A stretch of DNA of 7,627 nucleotides, from positions 12,332 to 19,958 of the forward strand of contig JAABSI010000024.1 of the NCBI GenBank assembly GCA_011390455.1. The letters run 5' to 3'. The notes under the pieces are model-generated. The model had not been told where the DNA came from. It worked only from the letters and a program-made list of their open reading frames with translations, and ran no database searches. Positions 1 through 6,222 of this stretch are shown piece after piece. The translations under genes and the position numbers were made by a program. Each line of letters opens with the position of its first letter. Within the stretch, counting starts at the first letter, position 1. The stretch comes from Trueperaceae bacterium (GTDB lineage: Bacteria; Deinococcota; Deinococci; Deinococcales; Trueperaceae).

Positions 1-271
1 CGTCGGCGGCGATGCTGAACAGGTACACGTACGCATCGACCGAGGACCGCACCGAGATGCGGATCGGCTCGCCGACGTCGTAGGTCGGGGCGCCGCGCCC
101 GCTGGTGTCCTTGTCGACCCACACCTCGAGGTCGTACGCGGGCACGGGGTTGACGACGATCGAGCGCGGGCTGATGACCACGTTCTGAGCGAGCGCGGCG
201 CCGACGAGCGCCAGGAAGAGCGCGGCGAGGATGGACCGCACGGACGTACGACGAGCGATGGATCGGAGCAT
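1..271 (-). CDS. Exported DUF4384 domain protein, N-terminal part (cut by window edge)
   Basis: The 90 complete codons visible begin at the ATG at 271. Residues 1-28 are a typical Sec signal peptide: a basic n-region (MLRSIARRTSVRS), a hydrophobic core (ILAALFLALVGAA) and a likely cleavage after ALA before QN. The mature start has 'SPRSIVVNPVP', then 'LEVWVDKD', 'YDVGEPIRISV' and 'DAYVYLFSI', which I recognise as the opening of a DUF4384 domain as found in exported proteins of Deinococcus-type bacteria. The domain's biochemical role is not established; it occurs in cell-envelope proteins. The start is supported by a strong Shine-Dalgarno stretch (AGAAAGGGGG, 6 nt before the ATG), unlike the apparently leaderless genes further along. 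It is divergent from the LolA-like gene with 122 bp between starts. The C-terminal part lies outside the window, so total length and further domains are unknown. Confidence 0.8.
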   Translation of the reverse strand, partial: MLRSIARRTSVRSILAALFLALVGAALAQNVVISPRSIVVNPVPAYDLEVWVDKDTSGRGAPTYDVGEPIRISVRSSVDAYVYLFSIAAD

Positions 272-277
272 GTGGGG

Positions 278-299
278 CCCCCTTTCTGGTTCCACGCTA
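278..299 (-). promoter_or_regulatory. Candidate -10 box and Shine-Dalgarno of the DUF4384 gene
   Basis: Read on the minus strand, TAGCGT (299-294) fits a TANNNT -10 box. It is followed by AGAAAGGGGG (287-278), a good purine-rich ribosome binding site 6 nt before the ATG at 271. This implies a short leader of roughly 15 nt. I see no convincing -35 element. Confidence 0.5.
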
Positions 300-382
300 G
301 CACCGGCCCCCCCGCGTTCCACCTGTGGATGTGCTGAACGCCCCTTCACGTTCGGCGACCCGTGCCCCCACGGTCGACGCGC

Positions 383-388
383 GATACT
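383..388 (+). promoter_or_regulatory. Candidate -10 box of the LolA-like gene (near-leaderless)
   Basis: GATACT matches TATAAT at four of six positions, including A2 and T6, and ends 5 nt before the ATG at 394. There is no Shine-Dalgarno sequence between, so a leaderless or nearly leaderless transcript is likely. No clear -35 element is visible. Confidence 0.4.
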
Positions 389-393
389 GCGGC

Positions 394-1103
394 ATGACCC
401 GAGTGCTCCCGCCCCTCCGCGCCCCCTGGACGATCGCCCTCCTCCTCGCCCTCGCGGCGTTCGCCGCCCCCGCCCACGCGCAAGAGCGCACCGTCGACGA
501 CGTGCTGGCGGCCCTCGAAGCGAGCGCCGACGCGATCGTCGACCTCGCCTTCGTCCTCGAGGGCGAACTGATCGACGAGGCCGGCCAGACGTTCCGCCTG
601 GAGGTCGAGGTGCTCGCGCTCCCCACCGAGCCCGCGATCGGCCTCTACATCCTCCAGCCCGACGCCATCGCCGACAACCAGATCGTCGTGGTGGGCGACG
701 AGGTGCGCAACTACACCTTCCTCACCAACCAGGTGAGCCTCTTCGACGCGTCCGATCCCGATGCCTTCGGCGGCCTGATCGAACCCAGCACCGACGGCTC
801 GTTGCCGCTCTCGCTCGACCTCGCGGCCGTGTTCGCCGGCTGGGACGCCGCGATCGAGGACGAGGTCGACGGCACCGTCACCGTCCGCTTCACCAATCGG
901 GACCCGGAGGCCGCGTTGCAGACGGTGCTCGCCACCGTGACCAGCGATACGTGGGATCCGCTGCAGCTGGTGTTCTTCCGCGCGGGCGACGAGCTGTTCG
1001 CCGACCTGCGCTTCGTCGACTGGACCCGCGACCAGGGGCTGTCGCTCGACGACGTCACCTACCTGCCGGAGGACGCGGAAGTGTTGGACCGGCGGCGCGA
1101 GCC

Positions 1104-1107
<4 letters not shown>
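394..1107 (+). CDS. LolA-like periplasmic lipoprotein carrier / outer-membrane lipoprotein-sorting protein
   Basis: This 237-residue protein begins with a signal peptide ([11 protein letters not shown], hydrophobic core [13 protein letters not shown], cleavage likely AHA|QE near residue 30). The mature part begins '[16 protein letters not shown]' and alternates short strands: '[12 protein letters not shown]', '[11 protein letters not shown]', '[26 protein letters not shown]', '[21 protein letters not shown]'. This is the one-sheet LolA/LppX layout, and the 'PDA.ADN..VV..DEVR.Y...TNQ' stretch is close to LolA-family proteins of Deinococcus as I remember them. LolA carries lipoproteins across the periplasm to the outer membrane, which would fit the lipoproteins encoded in this window. 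An upstream in-frame ATG at 325 exists, but its extra 23 residues would precede the signal peptide, so 394 is preferred. The gene overlaps fumC tail to tail by four bases. The family call is fairly secure; a true lipoprotein-carrier function is inferred. Confidence 0.75.
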
Positions 1108-2489
<1,382 letters not shown>

Positions 2490-2495
2490 GCGCCG

Positions 2496-2501
2496 ATGCT
2501 A
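2496..2501 (-). promoter_or_regulatory. -10 box of fumC (leaderless type), overlapping the esterase stop codon
   Basis: On the minus strand TAGCAT (2501-2496) is a TANNNT box ending 6 nt before the fumC ATG, so transcription would begin at or next to the start codon. Its first three bases are the TAG stop of the upstream esterase gene. No recognisable -35 is seen 16-18 bp upstream. Confidence 0.5.
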
Positions 2502-3497
2502 CTCCCTCGGATCACGGCCACGATCTCGAGGAGCCAGCGCGGCGGCGAGCGCGTCCGGCAACCCGTCGCGCCAACACCCCCAGTTGTGGCCCGCGCTCCG
2601 CTCCGCGTACGCGACGTCCGCGCCGCTCGCGCTCAGCGCGTCGCGCACGCGGCCGTTCACCGGCGCCAGCCAGTCGAGGGTGCCCACGTCCAGCACCCAC
2701 CGCAGGTGGGCGCCCGCCCCCGCCTCCAGGCGCTCGGCCAACCACGAGGCCTCGGTGCCGTGGTGGCGGCGGTCGTCGGGCGTGCCGAGGAAGGCGCCGC
2801 CCTGCGCCACGACGCCGGTCCAGTCGTCGGGCGCGTGGAGCGCCAGGGTGGCCGCGGCGAGCCCGCCCAGGCTCGCCCCCATGGCCCACCAACCGGCGCC
2901 GGTGGCGTGGTGGTCGGCGAGGAACGGACGCACCTCGTCGTGCACGAAGCGCATGTGGCGCTCGTCCCAGGCGTACTCGGCGGTCCGGTCGGCCGGCTCC
3001 AGGAACGCCAGGTGCGCGGGCCGCGCGCGCCCCTGCCGCACCAGCGCCGCGAGCACGTCGACGGCGCGCGCGAGCCGCTGGTAGGCGACGCCGTCGTGCA
3101 GCACGACCACCGGCAGCGGTCCGTGGGCGTCGGGCGGCGACGCCACCACCACCCGGCGATCGGCGCCGAAGGCGCGCGAGGCGACCTTGTGGCGCCGCAC
3201 CGTCCAGGCAGGGTCGGCGGCGGGCGGATCGGCCAGCGGGTGGGGCCGGTACCCCGGCCCCTGCACCTCGGTGACCTCGGGGTACCAGGGGTTCGAACCG
3301 GTCGCGCCGCGCTCGGGGTCGGCGCGCACGGCGCCGTCCCCGTCGACGAAGGCGTACTCGAAGCGGACGTCGTCGGGGAGGTCGAGCGTGAAGCGCGCCA
3401 CCTTGCCGGCGTCGACCGGGTGGGGCGCGCGGTGCATGTCGGTGAGGTCGCTGTACACGAGGCGCGCCCAATCGGGCACGTGGACGTCGAGGTGCAT
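2499..3497 (-). CDS. Esterase of the enterochelin-esterase (Fes-like, PF00756) alpha/beta-hydrolase family
   Basis: This 332-residue protein has no signal peptide and is likely cytoplasmic. Residues 1 to about 105 look like the N-terminal beta-sandwich of Fes-like esterases ('VARFTLDLPDDVRFEYAFVDGDG', then 'SNPWYPEVTEVQGPGY'). The hydrolase domain follows, with 'LPVVVLHDGVAYQ', a nucleophile elbow 'MGASLGGLAA' (Ser209), an acid loop 'LDVGTLDWLAPVN' (Asp275, or less likely Asp270), and 'SAGHNWGCWRDGLPDAL' with the catalytic His304. The GHNW..WR ending is typical of this family. Relatives hydrolyse siderophore esters or other carboxylic esters; no siderophore genes are in view, so the substrate is unknown. 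The start at 3497 is chosen over far-upstream in-frame codons because TACCGT ends 7 nt before it and because the upstream extension would run antisense through the C-S lyase gene. It is divergent from that gene and tandem with fumC. Confidence 0.87.
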   Translation of the reverse strand: MHLDVHVPDWARLVYSDLTDMHRAPHPVDAGKVARFTLDLPDDVRFEYAFVDGDGAVRADPERGATGSNPWYPEVTEVQGPGYRPHPLADPPAADPAWTVRRHKVASRAFGADRRVVVASPPDAHGPLPVVVLHDGVAYQRLARAVDVLAALVRQGRARPAHLAFLEPADRTAEYAWDERHMRFVHDEVRPFLADHHATGAGWWAMGASLGGLAAATLALHAPDDWTGVVAQGGAFLGTPDDRRHHGTEASWLAERLEAGAGAHLRWVLDVGTLDWLAPVNGRVRDALSASGADVAYAERSAGHNWGCWRDGLPDALAAALAPRDRGRDPRE

Positions 3498-3504
3498 CGC
3501 GACC

Positions 3505-3510
3505 ACGGTA
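3505..3510 (-). promoter_or_regulatory. -10 box of the esterase gene (leaderless type)
   Basis: TACCGT on the minus strand (3510-3505) fits TANNNT and ends exactly 7 nt before the ATG at 3497. No Shine-Dalgarno lies in the 7-nt gap. It faces the divergent -10 box at 3539-3544 across 28 bp, so the two promoters must share their upstream DNA. Confidence 0.5.
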
Positions 3511-3538
3511 CCCGCTGCGCCGCCGCGTCCCCGTCGGA

Positions 3539-3544
3539 TACCAT
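3539..3544 (+). promoter_or_regulatory. -10 box of the C-S lyase gene (leaderless type), deciding its start
   Basis: TACCAT fits TANNNT and ends 7 nt before the ATG at 3552. The earlier in-frame ATG at 3543 overlaps this box and would lie upstream of the transcription start, which argues for 3552 as the true start. Confidence 0.5.
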
Positions 3545-3551
3545 GCCCGCC

Positions 3552-4769
3552 ATGCCCGAAGCCATCGACCCCCACGCCGCCTTCGACGCCCCCACCGAGG
3601 CCAGCATGCGCGCCAAGCCGGCGGGCAAGTGGCTGCGCTACGACCCCGACGTGCTGCCCGTGTGGGTCGCCGACATGGACTTCCCGCCCGCCGAGCCCAT
3701 CCGCCGCGCGCTGCACGCGCACCTCGACCACGGCAGCTACGGCTACCCGCCCTTCGGCGGCACCCCCGGCCTGGTCGACGCGCTCACCGATCGGCTCGCG
3801 CACCGCTTCGACTGGCGGGTCGCCCCCGAAGCGGTGCACCCGATGGCCGGCATCATCCCCGGGCTCTTCCTCGGCACCCTCGCCACCACCGGACCGGGCG
3901 AGCAGGTGGTGGTGCAGCCGCCGATCTACCCGCCCTTCTTCGCCGCCATCCGCCAGAGCCAGCGGGTGGTGCTCGAGAACCCGATGGTCGACGACGGCGC
4001 GCGCTTCGTCATGGACCTCGATCACCTGCGCGCGGCGATCACCCCCGCCACCCGCGCCCTCATGTTCTGCAACCCGCACAATCCGACCGGCCGCGTGTTC
4101 AGCCGCGCCGAGCTCGAGGCGCTCGCCGAGGTCGTGCTCGAGCACCGCCTGTGGGTGATCAGCGACGAGCTGCACGCCGACCTGGTGTTCGACGGCCGCC
4201 ACGTGCCCTTCGCCTCGCTCTCTCCCGAGGTGGCGCAGCGCACGATCACCATGTACGGGCCGACCAAGGCCTTCAACCTCGCGGGCTTCAAGGTCGGGTT
4301 CCTCATCGCCGAGAACCCGGCGCTGCTCGCCCGCGTCAAGGAGATCGCCGGATACTCGCAACCGGGCGTCAACATCATGGGCCAGGTCGCGGCCCTGACG
4401 GCCTTCCGCGAGGGCGATGCGTGGCTCGACGCCGCGCTCGGCTACCTGCGCGCCAACCGCGACCACCTCATCGCGCGGCTGGCGGCCGAGGCGCCCGCGG
4501 TGCGCGCGTACGCGCCCGAAGGCACCTACCTGGTGTGGCTCGACTTCCGGGCGACCGGCCTGGGCGACGATCCCGCCGCCGCCTTGCTCGAGCGCGGGCG
4601 CGTCGGCCTGAACGCCGGCGGCGACTACGGCACGGGGGGCGCCGGTTTCGCGCGCTTCAACGTCGCCACCTCGCGAACGATCCTCGACGCCGCCATCGAC
4701 CGGGTGGTGGCCACGGTCGCCGCCGGCGACCCCGCCCGACGCGCAGCGAAGGATGTCATAACCCCGTGA
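3552..4769 (+). CDS. patB: PLP-dependent C-S lyase, PatB/MalY family (putative cystathionine beta-lyase)
   Basis: This 405-residue fold-type I PLP enzyme has the normal family length and no signal peptide. PatB/MalY enzymes split C-S bonds in cystathionine, cysteine conjugates and related compounds, giving a thiol, pyruvate and ammonia, often in methionine synthesis. Blocks visible: 'LPVWVADMDFPPAEPI' at the N-terminus (typical of this subfamily), 'GYPPFGG' for the substrate entrance, 'FCNPHNPTGRVF' with Asn177, 'VISDELHADLVF' with Asp205 (pyridine-nitrogen contact) and the DE.H.DL signature of PatB-like enzymes, 'TMYGPTKAFNLAG' with Lys239 as the PLP Schiff-base residue, and 'FARFNVATSR' with Arg375 as the carboxylate-binding arginine. 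The start at 3552 rather than the in-frame ATG at 3543 is chosen from the promoter position. An ordinary aminotransferase activity is the main alternative. A tandem structured RNA region follows it. Confidence 0.9.
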   Translation: MPEAIDPHAAFDAPTEASMRAKPAGKWLRYDPDVLPVWVADMDFPPAEPIRRALHAHLDHGSYGYPPFGGTPGLVDALTDRLAHRFDWRVAPEAVHPMAGIIPGLFLGTLATTGPGEQVVVQPPIYPPFFAAIRQSQRVVLENPMVDDGARFVMDLDHLRAAITPATRALMFCNPHNPTGRVFSRAELEALAEVVLEHRLWVISDELHADLVFDGRHVPFASLSPEVAQRTITMYGPTKAFNLAGFKVGFLIAENPALLARVKEIAGYSQPGVNIMGQVAALTAFREGDAWLDAALGYLRANRDHLIARLAAEAPAVRAYAPEGTYLVWLDFRATGLGDDPAAALLERGRVGLNAGGDYGTGGAGFARFNVATSRTILDAAIDRVVATVAAGDPARRAAKDVITP

Positions 4770-4777
4770 CGGCCACC

Positions 4778-4786
4778 TGCTAGGCT
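4778..4786 (+). promoter_or_regulatory. Extended -10 promoter in front of the tandem RNA region
   Basis: TGCTAGGCT is an extended -10 (TGnTANNNT), 8 nt after the C-S lyase stop codon. A start about 7 nt downstream, near A4793, would place the 5' end of the RNA at the base of the strong hairpin 4792-4812. I see no clear -35, as is common for extended -10 promoters. Confidence 0.45.
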
Positions 4787-4791
4787 TTTGG

Positions 4792-4812
4792 CACGAGGGT
4801 TCGACCCTCGTG
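4792..4812 (+). other. Perfect 9-bp hairpin at the predicted 5' end of the tandem RNA
   Basis: CACGAGGGT (4792-4800) pairs perfectly with ACCCTCGTG (4804-4812) around TCG; in practice this is an 8-bp stem with a TTCGA loop. One base separates it from the closing helix of module 1. No T-run follows, so it is not an intrinsic terminator for the C-S lyase gene; the only T-run (TTTT) lies before it. Confidence 0.75.
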
Positions 4813-4813
4813 T

Positions 4814-4883
4814 ACGGACGCGATGAAACCTGCCTCGTATCTGGGCGCTTGAGGTAGGTGGAGCGAGTAGCGCAACCGGCCGT
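4814..4883 (+). ncRNA. Structured RNA module 1 of a tandem pair (unrecognised class)
   Basis: The module has a closing helix P1 (ACGG 4814-4817 with CCGT 4880-4883). An invariant 5' strand ACGCGATGAA follows (4818-4827). Then comes a 9-bp hairpin P2, ACCTGCCTC (4828-4836) with GAGGTAGGT (4851-4859, one G-U pair), around a 14-nt loop ending in TGGGCGCTT. Last is an invariant 3' strand from 4860 that includes GCGAGTAGCGCAACCGG. Comparison with module 2 supports the fold: P2 and P1 change by compensating transitions while the single-stranded parts are unchanged. That pattern is what a selected RNA (or folded single-stranded DNA) shows. The loop GCGCT (4845-4849) could pair with AGCGC (4869-4873) as a pseudoknot. 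It contains no sensible reading frame. I recall no matching riboswitch, ribozyme or small RNA, and no database could be searched. The strand is inferred from the promoter and from G-U pairs that fit the plus strand. Confidence 0.65.
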
Positions 4884-5057
4884 TTGGAGTCGTCCCACTC
4901 ACAACCGCCGCTGGCGCCCAGAGCGAGATCCTCATGGATCTCGTACTGCACGGCCCGAACCGTTCGGGCACCCGGCGCCAGCCGGGCCGATGGACGCGAT
5001 GAAGTCTGCTCTGCATTTGGGCGCTTGGAGCAGATGGAGCGAGTAGCGCAACCGGCC
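4816..5057 (+). repeat. Tandem direct repeat, two 66-nt copies 176 nt apart
   Basis: Copies are 4816-4881 and 4992-5057. They align without gaps at 55 of 66 positions. The first 12 nt (GGACGCGATGAA) and the last 22 nt are identical. All 11 differences are transitions, nine within the P2 stem and two in its loop. The 110 nt between copies show no obvious similarity apart from their tendency to form hairpins. Confidence 0.93.
4924..4986 (+). other. Three consecutive hairpins leading into RNA module 2
   Basis: CGAGATCC/GGATCTCG (4924-4931 with 4936-4943, loop TCAT, 8 bp). GCCCGAA/TTCGGGC (4953-4959 with 4963-4969, loop CCG, 7 bp). CCCGGC/GCCGGG (4971-4976 with 4981-4986, loop GCCA, 6 bp). All are perfect stems, and the last abuts the closing helix of module 2 without a gap. 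None has a T-run after it, so none is a convincing terminator. Confidence 0.75.
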
Positions 5058-5062
5058 ATTGG
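4987..5062 (+). ncRNA. Structured RNA module 2 of a tandem pair (unrecognised class)
   Basis: This is the same architecture as module 1. The closing helix is longer here: CCGATGG (4987-4993) with CCATTGG (5056-5062), 7 bp with one G-U pair. The 5' strand ACGCGATGAA (4994-5003) is identical to module 1. P2 is GTCTGCTCT (5004-5012) with GGAGCAGAT (5027-5035), 9 pairs with G-U pairs at both ends, around the 14-nt loop GCATTTGGGCGCTT. The 3' strand from 5036 is identical to module 1. Relative to module 1, P2 pairs 2, 7 and 8 are double compensating changes (C-G to T-A twice, T-A to C-G once), and pairs 1, 5 and 9 swap between Watson-Crick and G-U. The P1 pair C4815-G4882 becomes T4991-A5058. It ends 75 nt before the GH26 start codon. 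Function unknown. Confidence 0.65.
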
Positions 5063-5112
5063 GACGCACGTCGCGGGTTCTCCCCACCGCAGCCGGTTCA
5101 CGTGCCCACCAC

Positions 5113-5125
5113 CCCCGTTCCGGGG
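5113..5125 (+). other. Short GC hairpin just upstream of the GH26 start
   Basis: CCCCG (5113-5117) and CGGGG (5121-5125) pair around TTC, followed by CTTTGGG, 12 nt before the ATG at 5138. It could influence translation start or act as a weak attenuator. The T-tract is too short to call a terminator, and it may be chance in GC-rich DNA. Confidence 0.3.
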
Positions 5126-5137
5126 CTTTGGGCCACG

Positions 5138-6154
5138 ATGTCCGAGCACGCGCGCACCGACGACCTCCGCACCGGCCGCCTCTGGCCGCGCGCCGCCCGC
5201 ACCGCGGCCGGCGCCCTGCGCGCGACCCTGATCGTGGCCGCGCTCGTGGCGACCACCGCGTGCGGCGCGCAGGAAGCGCCCGAGGTCCTCGCCGCCGTGC
5301 AGTCCGAGCCACCGCTCGCGAGCTACGTCCATTTCGGCGCCTTCACCTACGGCGGCGTCTGGCAGGGCATGGAGCCGGTCGTGCGCCTCGAGGCGAGCCT
5401 CGGTCGCCGGCTCGACATCGTCCACTGGTTCATGAACTGGGACCACGCCTACGACGCGCACCTCGTCGACGGCGTACTCGCCTCCGGCAGCGCCCCGCTG
5501 ATCAGTTGGCAACCGCATCGGCAGGCCGTGGCCGACATCGCCGCCGGCGTCTACGACGACTACCTGCGCAGCTGGGCCGACGGCCTCGCGGCCGCCCAGG
5601 GCGTCGTCTACCTCCGCCCCTTCCCCGAGATGAACGGCGAGTGGGTGCCCTGGAACGGCGATCCCGACGGGCTCGTCGCGGCCTGGACGCGCATGACGGC
5701 GCTCTTCGACGAGGCGGGCGCCACGAACGTGCGCTGGGTCTGGGGGCCGAACGTCACCGACGAGCCGCGCACGGACGCCAACCGCATGGAGCGCTACTAC
5801 CCGGGCGCCGAGCACGTCGACGTGCTCGCGCTGAGCGGCTACAACTGGGGCGCGACGCGGCCCGACATCGGATGGCGCAGCTTCGAACAGATCTTCGAGG
5901 GCGCGTACGCGCGCCTCGTCGACCTCGGGACGCAGCCGGTCTGGATCGCCGAGATCGCGAGCAGCGACGAGGGGGGCGACAAGGCCGCCTGGATCCGCGA
6001 CCTGTTCGCCTCGACCGCCTTCCCGCGGCTCGAAGCGCTCGTCTGGTTCGACGAGGACAAGGAGGCCGACTGGCGCCTCACGTCCGCACCGGAGGTCGTG
6101 GCCGCGGTCCAGGACTCGCTGGGCGTGGCGCCGACGGCGGCCGGCCTGCGCTGA
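5138..6154 (+). CDS. Glycoside hydrolase family 26-type enzyme, putative lipoprotein (beta-mannanase-like)
   Basis: This 338-residue protein has an unusually long basic N-terminus, then a hydrophobic segment (LRATLIVAALVATTAC) ending at Cys42, a plausible though imperfect lipobox, so it is probably a membrane-anchored lipoprotein outside the cytoplasm. The catalytic part begins near residue 60 ('SYVHFGAFTYGGVWQGMEPV'). It continues with 'LDIVHWFMNWDH', 'YLRPFPEMNGEWVPW' with the acid/base Glu164, 'VRWVWGPNV', 'YYPGAEHVDVLALSGYNWG', and 'QPVWIAEIASSDEGGDKAAWI' with the nucleophile Glu272. This order fits the GH26 (beta/alpha)8 barrel. GH26 enzymes cleave beta-mannans, or mixed-linkage beta-glucans and beta-1,3-xylan; the substrate here cannot be read from sequence. 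The usual His before the acid/base Glu is Pro. A GTG at 5102 is an alternative start. Neither start has a clear Shine-Dalgarno or adjacent -10 box, so it may be transcribed from the promoter at 4778. Confidence 0.82.
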   Translation: MSEHARTDDLRTGRLWPRAARTAAGALRATLIVAALVATTACGAQEAPEVLAAVQSEPPLASYVHFGAFTYGGVWQGMEPVVRLEASLGRRLDIVHWFMNWDHAYDAHLVDGVLASGSAPLISWQPHRQAVADIAAGVYDDYLRSWADGLAAAQGVVYLRPFPEMNGEWVPWNGDPDGLVAAWTRMTALFDEAGATNVRWVWGPNVTDEPRTDANRMERYYPGAEHVDVLALSGYNWGATRPDIGWRSFEQIFEGAYARLVDLGTQPVWIAEIASSDEGGDKAAWIRDLFASTAFPRLEALVWFDEDKEADWRLTSAPEVVAAVQDSLGVAPTAAGLR

Positions 6155-6222
6155 CGGCGCGCCCTGGTCGCGGAGCCGCCATCGCCTGCGGCCTCGATCC
6201 GGCCCCGTGGTACGGATGGGGC

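Noticed and set aside
325..393. Upstream ATG for the LolA-like gene
   Set aside because: It would put 23 unrelated residues before a complete signal peptide, and the -10-like GATACT lies between the two starts.
4792..4812. Intrinsic terminator of the C-S lyase gene, or a tRNA T-arm (GGTTCGACC)
   Set aside because: No T-run follows the hairpin. The T-arm register does not pair properly, no acceptor, anticodon or D arms fit around it, and the second copy lacks the TTCGA loop.
4818..4881. Hammerhead ribozyme (GATGA present) or another known small ribozyme
   Set aside because: The required CTGATGA and GAAA core strands around a stem are absent. The conserved 3' strand does not fit the other ribozyme cores I can recall.
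4814..4996. TwoAYGGAY candidate RNA, since each module has AYGGAC
   Set aside because: There is one such motif per module, and it lies in a helix strand rather than as two conserved loop motifs.
4814..5062. Known tandem or sulfur-related riboswitch (glycine, SAM, SAH, T-box) given the neighbouring C-S lyase
   Set aside because: None of their core motifs are visible. The GGAGCG stretch only faintly recalls the SAH riboswitch, and the C-S lyase is upstream, not downstream.
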